64,000 bases of DNA from Pseudooceanicola pacificus (GTDB lineage Bacteria; Pseudomonadota; Alphaproteobacteria; Rhodobacterales; Rhodobacteraceae): NCBI RefSeq assembly GCF_009789075.1, contig NZ_WNXQ01000004.1, positions 62,001 through 126,000 of the forward strand, in the 5' to 3' direction. Position numbers and translations under genes: made by a program. The notes beneath the pieces are model-generated. The model was given only the letters and a program-made list of their open reading frames with translations. It did no database searches and was not told the origin of the DNA. Numbering within the stretch: position 1 is the first letter of the stretch; every line of letters starts with the position of its first letter. This document shows, piece after piece, positions 1 to 7,920 of this stretch.

Positions 1-393
1 GTCGCCATCGAGATCATCGGCAGCAGGATGGCCCCTGCCCTGCCCCCCGAATGCCGCGGGACGGCGATGACGATTGCCGACAACGGCAACGGCTTCGCGC
101 TCGTCATCGGGCCAGAGATCGCGACCGACGCGGAATATGATCCGCTGCGGCATCCGGTCGATCTGCGCATCGACGGCGGCCCCCCCGCCAGAAACTCACC
201 GCCGGACATCCGGGCCGACCCGCTTGCCGCCCTGGCCGATACCGTGAACCTTCTGGCCGCACGAGGGATCAGCCTGGACTCCGGAAACTTCGTGACCACC
301 GGTTCGGCCACCGAGACGCTCCCGGTGCAGAAAGGAAGCACCGTCACCGCCGACTTCGGCGGCCTGGGGACCATCCGTCTGACATTCAACTGA
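1..393 (+). CDS. 2-keto-4-pentenoate hydratase-like protein (5' end outside window)
   Basis: The reading frame is open from base 1, so this is the C-terminal part (about 130 residues) of a protein that starts before the window. The fragment begins AIEIIGSR, a motif typical of the MhpD/2-oxopent-4-enoate hydratase branch of the fumarylacetoacetase-like fold. It also carries the late GSATETLPVQKGSTVTADFG-type segment, where the family has G-x-L-x-P-v-x-x-G-D-x-v-x-A-x-f. MhpD-type enzymes hydrate 2-hydroxypenta-2,4-dienoate in aromatic meta-cleavage pathways, and relatives decarboxylate 4-oxalocrotonate. It is followed after 12 bp by an enoyl-CoA hydratase and then a ring-cleavage dioxygenase, which supports an aromatic catabolic operon. 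The exact reaction is not determinable from the fragment. Confidence 0.8.
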   Translation, partial: VAIEIIGSRMAPALPPECRGTAMTIADNGNGFALVIGPEIATDAEYDPLRHPVDLRIDGGPPARNSPPDIRADPLAALADTVNLLAARGISLDSGNFVTTGSATETLPVQKGSTVTADFGGLGTIRLTFN

Positions 394-405
394 GCGGAGC
401 CCGCC

Positions 406-1176
406 ATGAACAACCATATCTCAACCGAACGGCGCGGCCGTGCGCTCTGGATCACGATCGAACGCCCCGAGGTGCGCAACGCCCTGAATCCGCCAGCCCA
501 TCGGGAGCTTGCGGCGGCCTTCGATGCCTATGCGGCGGATGACGCGCTTTGGGTGGCGGTGCTGACCGGCCGCGGAGACAGGGCCTTTTGCGTCGGTTCC
601 GACCTGAAGCACCGCGTCGAGGCCGGCTCGAACGAGACGCCTGACACAGGCTTCGCGGGTCTTTGCGAGCGTTACGATCTGGACAAGCCGGTCATCGCGG
701 CGATCAACGGCGATGCGCTCGGCGGCGGGCTGGAGACTGTCCTTGCCTGCGATCTGGCTGTCGCCGTCGACACCGCGCGCCTCGGCCTGCCAGAGCCGCG
801 CGTGGGCCTCTGTGCGCACGGCGGCCTACATCGCCTGATCCGTCACCTGCCGGGAAAGACCGCCTCGCGCCTTGCGCTCACCGGCAAACTGTTCAGCGCT
901 GCGGAGGGCAAGGCCATGCATCTCGTGAACGAGGTGGTGCCCCGGGACGCATTCGAGGCCTGCGTGGAGGCGCTGGTGGAAGAGGTCACCGCCTGCGCGC
1001 CGCTGGCCCTTCGCGCCACCAAGCAGATGATGCAGCGCGGCCTGTCCGCGCCCGACGTCAAGGCCGCCTTTGCGGGTGACTATCCGGCCTATCGCCATAT
1101 GCTCGCCTCCGAGGACGCCCGCGAGGGGCCGCTCGCCTTTTCGCAGAAGCGCCCGCCGGTCTGGACGGGCCGGTGA
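406..1176 (+). CDS. enoyl-CoA hydratase/isomerase family protein
   Basis: The protein is 256 residues, the usual crotonase length. The N-terminal ERPEVRNALN motif, the oxyanion-hole segment around residues 60-66 (FCVGSDL) and the second glycine-rich block INGDALGGGLE (about 100-110) are intact. A glutamate is present in LPEPRVGL, at the position of the second catalytic acid of crotonases. The start is supported by GGAG eight bases upstream. The gene sits 12 bp after the hydratase fragment and 36 bp before the dioxygenase on the same strand. It probably acts on a CoA-thioester intermediate of the same ring-degradation pathway. Hydration, isomerisation or hydrolysis cannot be told apart here. 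Confidence 0.88.
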   Translation: MNNHISTERRGRALWITIERPEVRNALNPPAHRELAAAFDAYAADDALWVAVLTGRGDRAFCVGSDLKHRVEAGSNETPDTGFAGLCERYDLDKPVIAAINGDALGGGLETVLACDLAVAVDTARLGLPEPRVGLCAHGGLHRLIRHLPGKTASRLALTGKLFSAAEGKAMHLVNEVVPRDAFEACVEALVEEVTACAPLALRATKQMMQRGLSAPDVKAAFAGDYPAYRHMLASEDAREGPLAFSQKRPPVWTGR

Positions 1177-1212
1177 TCCGGTGCGCGACCGGGCAAGTGG
1201 AGGAGCAAGACG

Positions 1213-2106
1213 ATGACGATCATCGAGAACCAGGCCGCCGTCACGCCCGCCGTCCTGGAGGTGATGCGCCGCACCGGGGATCCCCGCCTGCGGGAGATCA
1301 TGGAAAGCCTGGTGACGCATCTGCATGCCTTCGTCCGCGAGGTGCGGCTCAGCGAGGCAGAGTTTCAGCAGGCCACGCGGCTGCTCAACACCATGGGCCA
1401 GCAGACCACCGAGAGCCATAACGAATTCGTCCTGATGGCGGGCTCGCTCGGGGTGTCGTCGCTGGTGTGCCTTCTGAACAATGGCGACGGGGGGACCACG
1501 GAAACCACGCAATCGCTGCTCGGGCCGTTCTGGCGGATGCACCAGCCGGTCACCGCGCAGGGCGGCTCCATCGTGCGCTCCGATACGCCCGGGCCGCGCC
1601 TCTATGCCGAGTTCAGCTTTGTCGACCCGGAAGGCGCGCCGGTGGAGGGCCTGGAGGTGGACATCTGGCACGCCTCCCCCACCGGGCTTTACGAGAACCA
1701 GGACGAAAGCCAGGCCGACCACAACCTGCGCGGCAAGTTCCTGACCGGGCCGGACGGCACCGTGCGGTTCCGCTCGGTGCGCCCCATCGGCTATCCGATC
1801 CCGACGCAGACCACCGTGGGCAAGCTGCTCGCGGCGCAGAACCGCCACCCCTACCGGCCGGCGCATGTGCATGTGCTGGCCTTCAAGGAAGGCTACAAGA
1901 CACTGATCAACCAAACCTACGTGGACGAGACGGAGTATCTGACTTCGGATGTGCAATTCGGCGTCACCCCGGCGCTGGTCGGCCACCTCGAACGCCACAG
2001 CGAGCCGCACCCGGAAGATGGCGAAATCGGCGCGTGGTACACCCTAGCTCACAGGCTACACCTGGAGCACGGAGAGGCCCGACTGCCGATCCCGCCGATC
2101 AGGTAG
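1213..2106 (+). CDS. intradiol ring-cleavage dioxygenase (catechol/hydroxyquinol 1,2-dioxygenase type)
   Basis: The 297-residue length matches catechol and hydroxyquinol 1,2-dioxygenases. Residues 1-100 form the helical dimerisation linker domain. The LLGPFWRMHQP block (about 102-112) is followed by the four expected non-haem Fe(III) ligands: Tyr160 (GLYENQD), Tyr194 (PIGYPIP), His218 and His220 (RPAHVHV). The enzyme would open an ortho-dihydroxylated ring between the hydroxyls using O2. The TESHNEF and LGPFW context looks more like hydroxyquinol 1,2-dioxygenase than classical CatA, but that is a judgement by eye. The start has an upstream GGAG. It appears to be the last gene of the rightward operon. 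Confidence 0.92.
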   Translation: MTIIENQAAVTPAVLEVMRRTGDPRLREIMESLVTHLHAFVREVRLSEAEFQQATRLLNTMGQQTTESHNEFVLMAGSLGVSSLVCLLNNGDGGTTETTQSLLGPFWRMHQPVTAQGGSIVRSDTPGPRLYAEFSFVDPEGAPVEGLEVDIWHASPTGLYENQDESQADHNLRGKFLTGPDGTVRFRSVRPIGYPIPTQTTVGKLLAAQNRHPYRPAHVHVLAFKEGYKTLINQTYVDETEYLTSDVQFGVTPALVGHLERHSEPHPEDGEIGAWYTLAHRLHLEHGEARLPIPPIR

Positions 2107-2458
2107 GGCAACCCACCGTCAGCGCGCCGCGATATGGACCGGCCCGGCGTGGTCAAGAGCGTTTGGCCCGTTTCACCGGCCCTGCGCCGGTCTGCGATGC
2201 GGCGCCGGCAGCCGGGCGATGACTGCCGGGACGGGATTGTGGACCCCGCCGATGCACCTGGCGACTGCGTTCGCAGCCCTCCGCCGTGAGGTCCGGCGCC
2301 ACGAGATGGGGGCGCCCCAACTCATCCCCATGACTGGCGCTCTTGATATTCAATAACATTATCACTGTCGGGTTCGGACATCATGGTGGAACGGGATGCC
2401 GGATCCTCTCAGCGGCCCTTCACGACTGCGCAAGGTTACCTGCGCGCCACGCCAACTG
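2107..2458. other. intergenic region between convergent genes
   Basis: No convincing gene was found in these 352 bases. A short hairpin (ACCGGC/GCCGGT around CCTGC, 2175-2191) lies 70 bp after the dioxygenase and could act as a weak terminator, although no T-run follows. An AT-rich island with an imperfect dyad (TGATA...TATCA) lies at about 2343-2363 in otherwise G+C-rich DNA. A 70-codon leftward frame here has no recognisable motif and no plausible ribosome site. Confidence 0.5.
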
Positions 2459-3757
2459 TCAGACGCCTGTCGCCCGCTCCAGCGTGTCGCGGAACCTGTA
2501 CCAGCCTGTGACAGCCGGCAGGAACCACGGTGTCTCGCGGTAGAAGGGCACGGTCGGAAAGTCGAGGTCCCAGAAGGCCGATCGCTCTTTCCCGGCCATG
2601 CCGCGTCCGGCCATATGGCCTAGGTAGCTCTGCATCGCGACGCCGGAGCCATTGCAGCCGAGCGCGTGGACAATGCCCTCATGCGCGCCCAGATGCGGCA
2701 GGAGGTCGAAGGTGAATGCAATCCGCCCGGACCAGGCATAGCGGATGGGAATGCCCTTTGTCTGCGGAAAGACCTCGTGCAGCCGTGCGGCCAGTTCCCT
2801 GGCCACCAGCGCGGCGTCGCGCGGACGCAGGCTGGCGCGCCCGCCAAAGAGGATACGGCGGCGGTCGGGGGTCGGACGGAAATAGCTGAGCAGCCGGCGA
2901 CTGTCGACGGCGGTGCGGCCTTCGGGCAGCAGCTCGTCGATCAAGCCTGCGGGCAGTTCGTCGGTGACGATGATGTAGCTCGCGGCCGGGATGACCCGCC
3001 GCCGGACCCAGGGGCGCAGCCCGTCGGAATAGCCGTTTGTGGCGATAAAGACCTGTTCGCAATCAATCGTGGCATCGCCGGCCCTGACGCGGAAGCCGCC
3101 CGCGCGACGCTCCACGGCGCTCACCCGGCGGTCGCTGCACAGATGCGCGCCTTCGGCTTGGGCCAGATCGACCAACCCCTGGACATAATGGCCCGGATGC
3201 AGCTGCCCCGCACGGTCGATGGTCATCACGCCGTGGTAGAGATCGGTGCCGATGGCCTGCCGCTGCTCCGTCCGTTCCAGAAGCCGCGCGCCATCGCGGC
3301 CAAGCTTCTGCGACTTTGTCCTGAAGGTCCTGAAATGACCGGGGAGCGAGGCGCAGACGACGCGACCGGAGCGCCGGTACCGGGCGTCGCGCGCCAGCTC
3401 TCCGACCCGGTGTTCGACAAAATCGAAGGCGGCGGCGGCCTCGTCCCTCAGGCGGTCAAAGACGCCTGCGGGCAGGCGGCTTTCCAGCGGGGAACGGACC
3501 TTGGACGTCGCGGCCGACTTGCCCAGGTTCACCCCGCTTGAGACATGGCCGGCATTGCGGCTGCTGGCGCCGTGGCCAAAGGCCTCGGCCTCGATCACGG
3601 TGACATCGACTCCTGCGCGGCGCAGGGCGATGGCGGCATTCAGGCCGGTGAAGCCACCGCCGACGATCACCACGTCCGACCGGGCAGGCGGATCGTTCGG
3701 CAGGCTGCGCGGCGGGGCCTCTTCCCACCAGAAGGGGGTCTTGATCAACTCGGTCAT
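2459..3757 (-). CDS. FAD-dependent amine/amino-acid oxidoreductase (DAO family)
   Basis: This 432-residue protein has an N-terminal dinucleotide-binding motif VVIVGGGFTGLNAA (about 29-42) followed by VIEAEAFGHGASSRNAGHVSSG. That flavin-contact block is typical of glycine oxidase and gamma-glutamylputrescine oxidase (PuuB)-like DAO proteins. The C-terminal segment GCNGSGVAM is the usual FAD-binding closing motif. No signal peptide is visible, so it is probably cytoplasmic. Its ATG overlaps the upstream permease stop by one base (TGATG), so it is translationally coupled as the last gene of the ABC operon. It likely oxidises a C-N bond of the imported compound or a derivative. The substrate is unknown. 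Confidence 0.85.
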   Translation of the reverse strand: MTELIKTPFWWEEAPPRSLPNDPPARSDVVIVGGGFTGLNAAIALRRAGVDVTVIEAEAFGHGASSRNAGHVSSGVNLGKSAATSKVRSPLESRLPAGVFDRLRDEAAAAFDFVEHRVGELARDARYRRSGRVVCASLPGHFRTFRTKSQKLGRDGARLLERTEQRQAIGTDLYHGVMTIDRAGQLHPGHYVQGLVDLAQAEGAHLCSDRRVSAVERRAGGFRVRAGDATIDCEQVFIATNGYSDGLRPWVRRRVIPAASYIIVTDELPAGLIDELLPEGRTAVDSRRLLSYFRPTPDRRRILFGGRASLRPRDAALVARELAARLHEVFPQTKGIPIRYAWSGRIAFTFDLLPHLGAHEGIVHALGCNGSGVAMQSYLGHMAGRGMAGKERSAFWDLDFPTVPFYRETPWFLPAVTGWYRFRDTLERATGV

Positions 3758-4530
3758 CAGTCACGCTCCACGAAGAACTGGATGCCGATCACCCGGTCTA
3801 GGATGAAGACCATCGCCGAGGTGAAAAGGACAAGGGTGGCGGAGACGGCGGCGATCACCGGGCTGGCGCTTTCCAGCACTTCGGAGAAGACCTGCACCGG
3901 AAGGGTCATCACGAAGGGTCCGACAAGGAAGAGCGTCACCGTCACCTCGTCGAAGGAGATGATGAAGCTGAAGAGAAGCGAGGTCACCAGACCCGGTCGC
4001 ACCGCGGGCAGCGACACCAGCCAGAAGGTGCGCCACGGCCTGGCGCCGAGGCTTGCCGCCGCCTCCTCCAGCGCCGGGTCGGCTTTGCGCAGGGCGGCCG
4101 CGACGGGGCGGTAGGCGTAGGGCACCGTGAGGATGCAATGCACCAGAACCAGCCCGGCAAAGGTTCCCAGCCAGCCGAGACCTGCCAGCGTGACGATCAT
4201 GATCACACCGATGGCCGCGTGGGGAAAGATCAATGGCGTCAGCAGCAGGGTTTCCCAGGCCGTGCCAAAGCGGATGCGATGGCGCACGACCGCCCAGGCC
4301 GCGGCCAGCGACGCGGCCGTGCTGACCAAGGCGCCGATCAGGGCAAGGAGGGCCGAGGTGCCCATGACGCTCAACCAGTTGGCGGAGCCCAGGAACTCCG
4401 CGTACCAGCGCAGTGACAGGCCCTTGATCGGAAACGAGAGATAGCCCGCCGAGGTGAAGGAGGAGAGCACCACGATCACGATGGGAAGCGGCAGGAACAT
4501 CAGGACGAGGATGGCGATGGCACGGGTCAT
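3757..4530 (-). CDS. ABC transporter permease, PotC-like
   Basis: A 257-residue integral membrane protein with about six hydrophobic segments and the cytoplasmic EAA loop EEAAASLGARPWRTFWLVSLPAVRPG in the second half. The EAA loop is where the ATPase docks. Length and order match PotC/PotI-type permeases of spermidine/putrescine importers. The start codon overlaps the preceding permease stop by one base (TGATG) and the stop overlaps the oxidoreductase start, so expression is tightly coupled. The importer class also moves non-polyamine solutes, so this does not prove a polyamine substrate. Confidence 0.92.
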   Translation of the reverse strand: MTRAIAILVLMFLPLPIVIVVLSSFTSAGYLSFPIKGLSLRWYAEFLGSANWLSVMGTSALLALIGALVSTAASLAAAWAVVRHRIRFGTAWETLLLTPLIFPHAAIGVIMIVTLAGLGWLGTFAGLVLVHCILTVPYAYRPVAAALRKADPALEEAAASLGARPWRTFWLVSLPAVRPGLVTSLLFSFIISFDEVTVTLFLVGPFVMTLPVQVFSEVLESASPVIAAVSATLVLFTSAMVFILDRVIGIQFFVERD

Positions 4531-5369
4531 CAGAGGTCACCTCCGTCCGAAAGGCGCCGTGTCAGATGACGTTCGAGGATCTGCAGCGGCAGGACCACTG
4601 CCAGCGCCGTGGCCAGCAGGACCGTCGCCAGGGCGGCGGCCTTGGGATAGTCGAAAAAGTGCATGACCTCCTGAAAAATCTCGGTGCCGATCATGGTATT
4701 GCCAAGGCCGCCCAGAAGCAGCGGCGTCACGATCGCGCCGGTCGACATGAGGTAGACCAGCGTGATCCCGGTCAGCACGCCCGGCAGCGCCAGCGGCAGC
4801 ACGACGGTGCGGAAACTGTAGGCGGGACGACCGCCGAGGCTCATCGAGGCCTCCTCCAGCGAACGCGGGATCTGCAGCAGCACCGACAGGATGGCAATGA
4901 TCATGAAGGGCAGCAGCACATGCACCAGCCCGAGGATGACGCCGAAGTCGTTGTACATTAGCTTGAGCGGACGGTCCGCCAGCCCGGTCGCGGTGACGAT
5001 CCCGTTGACCAGCCCCCGCGGCCCGAGGATCACGACCCAGCCATAGCTGCGCACCACGATGGAGACGAGCCAGGGAAAGATGATGAGCAGCAGCAGGAAG
5101 TTCCGGTTGCCGCGATAGCGCGCCACGAAATACGCGGTCGGAAAGCCGATCAACACCGAGACGAGCGTGGTCAGCGCCGCGATGCGCAGGGTCCGCCCCA
5201 GCATCGCGACATAGTCGGCGCGGTGGAGAATGTCGGAGTAGAGCGACAGGTCGATCTGGCCGTCGATCACCATGGAGGAGGCGATCAGGCGGACCAGCCC
5301 GACGGCGAAGACGCCCATCAGCAGGGCCGACGGTGCCAGCAGCAGCGCGATGCGGAAAGGTCTTGGCAA
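4530..5369 (-). CDS. ABC transporter permease, PotB-like (TTG start)
   Basis: A 279-residue permease with about six transmembrane segments and the EAA loop EEASMSLGGRPAYSFRTVVLPLALPG. The frame stays open upstream into the substrate-binding gene, but the extra 54 residues are arginine/serine-rich antisense-like sequence. I therefore place the start at TTG 5369, giving LPRPFRIALLLAPSALL with the first membrane helix directly after. A GGGGGA-type ribosome site lies just upstream. It pairs with the downstream PotC-like permease to form the channel. A strong hairpin separates it from the binding-protein gene. Confidence 0.88.
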   Translation of the reverse strand: MPRPFRIALLLAPSALLMGVFAVGLVRLIASSMVIDGQIDLSLYSDILHRADYVAMLGRTLRIAALTTLVSVLIGFPTAYFVARYRGNRNFLLLLIIFPWLVSIVVRSYGWVVILGPRGLVNGIVTATGLADRPLKLMYNDFGVILGLVHVLLPFMIIAILSVLLQIPRSLEEASMSLGGRPAYSFRTVVLPLALPGVLTGITLVYLMSTGAIVTPLLLGGLGNTMIGTEIFQEVMHFFDYPKAAALATVLLATALAVVLPLQILERHLTRRLSDGGDL

Positions 5370-5394
5370 GGAATATCCCCCGAGGCAGGAGCCT

Positions 5395-5423
5395 GTCCGG
5401 CCCGGTCGGGTGCCGGGCCGGAC
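5395..5423 (-). other. intercistronic hairpin after binding-protein gene
   Basis: A perfect 11-bp stem GTCCGGCCCGG/CCGGGCCGGAC encloses a 7-base loop, just past the binding-protein stop and before the permease ribosome site. There is no T-run, so it is more likely an mRNA-stabilising or partial-termination hairpin that raises binding-protein output over the permeases. The same position is occupied in the other two ABC operons of this window. Confidence 0.75.
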
Positions 5424-5427
5424 CGGA

Positions 5428-6486
5428 TCAGAGACTGGCGAGCATCTGGTCGATTGCGGCGACCGTGTCCTTCTGGTGCTCTGCGATGTAGCCCCAGTCG
5501 GGCTGGTAGAGCCGCGCCTTGAGCGCCGCATAGTCCATGCCCAGCTTTGCCTTGATGTCCTCGGGCGCGACGGCGTCGTTGTTCGCCGGGATATAGCCCG
5601 AGATCGCCATCCCCCGCTCCTGCGGGGCGGCGCCGGCGATGTAGTTCAGCCAGTTCGCCACCTTTTCGCGATCCGCCACGCCCTTGGGGGCGACGACGAC
5701 ATAGGGCAGCAGCAGCGCGCCCTCTTCGGGGATGACGATCCTGACGTAGTCGACGCCCGCCTCGTTCAGCGACCAGACGCGGACGGAATAGAAGGGCATG
5801 GCCGCGACTTCCCCGCGCTCCAGCATGGTGTTCTGCTGCGCGAGAGAGGTCGCCACGTTCAGCACGTTGCGCGCCATGCCCTCAAGCAGCTTCATTCCGC
5901 CTGCGGTGTCGTATTCATCCCCGCCCGCGGCCTTAGACAGGATCGTAAGGTCGTAGGTCGACAGATAGATCGGCCGTGTCATGCCAAGCCGCCCGGCCCA
6001 TTTCGCGTCCTCCAGGTTCTTCCACGAGCTGAAGTCATCGACGGAGGCCTCGTTGGTGTTCACGGCGATGCCGTAATAGGCGAAATAGGGCGTGATGCCG
6101 GCAAGGCGGCCGTCCTCGGTCTTGAGCCAGTATTTCTCGTCGATGTTCCGCATGTTCGGGAGTTCGTCGATGCTGAAGGTCTCCAGCACGCCGTCGCGCA
6201 TCATGTTCACGCCCTGAACGAAAGTGCCGATCCCGCTGTGGTACTGCGGGTTGCCGGCCTGGGCGCGGAACTGGGCTTCGGGGTTGGGAACCTCGACGAT
6301 GCGCACGCCGATCCCGGTTTCCTTGGTGTAGGGGGCCGCGAAGGCGCCGGTCCAGGTGTCGCCGACCCCGCCGCCCCAGGAGGCATGCAGCAGTTCCCCG
6401 GATTGTGCCATCAGCCGGGACGGGAGGGAGAGCACGGCCGCCGCTCCGGCGGCCCCGAAGAGGGTCTGGCGTCGAGTAAAGGTCAT
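5428..6486 (-). CDS. ABC transporter periplasmic substrate-binding protein, PotD/PotF-like
   Basis: The 352-residue protein begins with a twin-arginine-like export signal (TRRQTLFGAAGAAAVLSL) ending near AMAQSG-type residues at about 27. The remainder has the two-lobed extracellular solute-binding layout (YFAYYGIAVN, W-K-N-LED-KWAGRLG, MPFYSVRVW). These are features of the spermidine/putrescine-binding-like family 1. The ribosome site AAGGAGGACACGAC directly precedes the ATG. It is the second gene after the ATPase in the leftward operon. The aspartates that define true polyamine binders cannot be verified by eye, so specificity is open. Confidence 0.9.
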   Translation of the reverse strand: MTFTRRQTLFGAAGAAAVLSLPSRLMAQSGELLHASWGGGVGDTWTGAFAAPYTKETGIGVRIVEVPNPEAQFRAQAGNPQYHSGIGTFVQGVNMMRDGVLETFSIDELPNMRNIDEKYWLKTEDGRLAGITPYFAYYGIAVNTNEASVDDFSSWKNLEDAKWAGRLGMTRPIYLSTYDLTILSKAAGGDEYDTAGGMKLLEGMARNVLNVATSLAQQNTMLERGEVAAMPFYSVRVWSLNEAGVDYVRIVIPEEGALLLPYVVVAPKGVADREKVANWLNYIAGAAPQERGMAISGYIPANNDAVAPEDIKAKLGMDYAALKARLYQPDWGYIAEHQKDTVAAIDQMLASL

Positions 6487-6519
6487 GTCGTGTCCTCCTT
6501 GTGGGTTTGAATGCCCCGG

Positions 6520-7608
6520 TCAGGCCGGGATCAAAGTGATTGCGTCGTCCTGCCAGCCCGCCGACACGGCCATGCCGGGTGCAAGCGGATGTCCCTTTCC
6601 GGGCTGGAACGGCACCTGGGCCAGCAGCGGCCCGGCCCGGGAGTCCAGTTCATAGGTGATCGTGGACCCCGAGAAGCTGTGAGACCGGATCGTGGCCGGC
6701 ACCATCAGTTCGTCCACCGCGCCAAGCCGGACATGTTCGGGCCGGATCGACACCGCCAGTCGGGTGCCGCAATGTCGCGCTTCGGCCCCGGCGGGGATGG
6801 CAATCCGCGTGTCCGTCCCGTCAAGGTCCAGCGCCGCCCGATCGCCCGACACGACAGACACCGACCCGCGCAGGAAATTCGTCTCGCCGACGAACCGCGC
6901 CACGAATTCCGTCCTGGGCCGGTGGTAGACTTCGACGGCACTGCCGTATTGCTCGACCCGGCCCGCGTTCATCACGGCGATCCGGTCGGACATCGACAGC
7001 GCCTCTTCCTGGTCGTGGGTGACGAAGATGAAGGTGATCCCGGTCTCGCGCTGGATGCGCTTGAGCTCGCCCTGAAGCTGGCGGCGCAGTTTCAGGTCGA
7101 GCGCGGAAAGCGGTTCATCCAGCAGCAGCAAATCCGGCGCGGTGACAAGCGACCGCGCCAGCGCGACCCGCTGCCGCTGCCCGCCGGAAATCTGTCCGGT
7201 CCGGCGATCCTCGAACCCTTCAAGCCCGACCATCGCGATCATCTCGCGCGTGCGGCGGTCGAGGTCCCGGGTCCGTTTGCGGGCCCGCAGACCGAAGGCC
7301 ACATTGTCGTAGACGTTCATATGCGGAAACAGCGCAAGGTTCTGAAACACCATGCCGATTTCCCGCGCATAGGCCGGATCGCGCGACATGTCCCGGCCCC
7401 GCATCAGGATACGGCCCGAGGTCGGCGTCTCGAACCCGGCGATCATGCGCAGCAGGGTCGATTTCCCGCAGCCCGACGGACCCAGAAGCGTGACGAATTC
7501 GCCCTGTTTCACCTCGAGGTTGACCCGGTCGACGGCATGGGTGCCGTCGAATGCCTTGATGACATCATCGATCTGCAGGATGGCTTGGTCGTGTCCGGCG
7601 TCAGGCAA
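6520..7608 (-). CDS. ABC transporter ATP-binding protein, PotA-like (TTG start)
   Basis: About 362 residues. Walker A GPSGCGKS (about 43-50), signature SGGQRQR, Walker B LLLLDEPLSALD and the switch His in FVTHDQEEAL are all intact. A C-terminal TOBE-like regulatory domain follows (EVYHRPRTEFVARFVGETNF). The frame is open to 7692 with an ATG there, but the extra 28 residues are unlike any PotA N-terminus. TTG 7608 with GGAG upstream starts exactly where homologues do. It energises uptake of the solute bound by the 5428-6486 protein. It is the first gene of the operon and diverges from the CoA ligase. Confidence 0.9.
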   Translation of the reverse strand: MPDAGHDQAILQIDDVIKAFDGTHAVDRVNLEVKQGEFVTLLGPSGCGKSTLLRMIAGFETPTSGRILMRGRDMSRDPAYAREIGMVFQNLALFPHMNVYDNVAFGLRARKRTRDLDRRTREMIAMVGLEGFEDRRTGQISGGQRQRVALARSLVTAPDLLLLDEPLSALDLKLRRQLQGELKRIQRETGITFIFVTHDQEEALSMSDRIAVMNAGRVEQYGSAVEVYHRPRTEFVARFVGETNFLRGSVSVVSGDRAALDLDGTDTRIAIPAGAEARHCGTRLAVSIRPEHVRLGAVDELMVPATIRSHSFSGSTITYELDSRAGPLLAQVPFQPGKGHPLAPGMAVSAGWQDDAITLIPA

Positions 7609-7920
7609 GGTCGGGCTCCGTTCCTCTCGACCGCCGTGGCGACCGGGTGTCGTGTGGGCCCAGTTTGCGGGGCGAAACCCCCGCCAAGTCAAATATCAAG
7701 TCGGGATGACATCATTCCCGTTTGGAATATTGAACCGCCTTAAATCCGGCCAGTTCAACCCAATGCTTTTTATGAGGTTTTCCAGAATTGAAATCCATAA
7801 CTGGCGGTAATGTTTTTCTCGTCATTAGCAATTTGTCCTGGTGCCGGGCATCTGGCTACCAAGGTTTGAGACAGCGCAATCCGCGTGCCCCAAGCCAAGG
7901 TACAGGACCAGAAGATCCCG
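7609..7920. promoter_or_regulatory. divergent control region with nested dyads
   Basis: These 312 bases separate the leftward ABC operon from the rightward CoA ligase and are distinctly AT-richer than their surroundings. An inverted repeat CGGGATGA...TCATTCCCG lies at 7702-7720, within an outer AATAT pair. TTGAAC at 7730-7735 is mirrored by GTTCAA at 7753-7758. This is where both promoters must lie, and the dyads are candidate operator sites for the LysR regulator encoded downstream (11974-12945). The assignment to that regulator is inference. Confidence 0.5.

Noticed and set aside
2343-2363. AT-rich dyad as a replication origin or iteron
   Set aside because: Single copy with no DnaA-box cluster, iterons or replication gene in the window.
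4530-5531. 333-residue form of the PotB-like permease
   Set aside because: The extra 54 N-terminal residues overlap the binding-protein gene and are basic low-complexity sequence. TTG 5369 fits the family and has a ribosome site.
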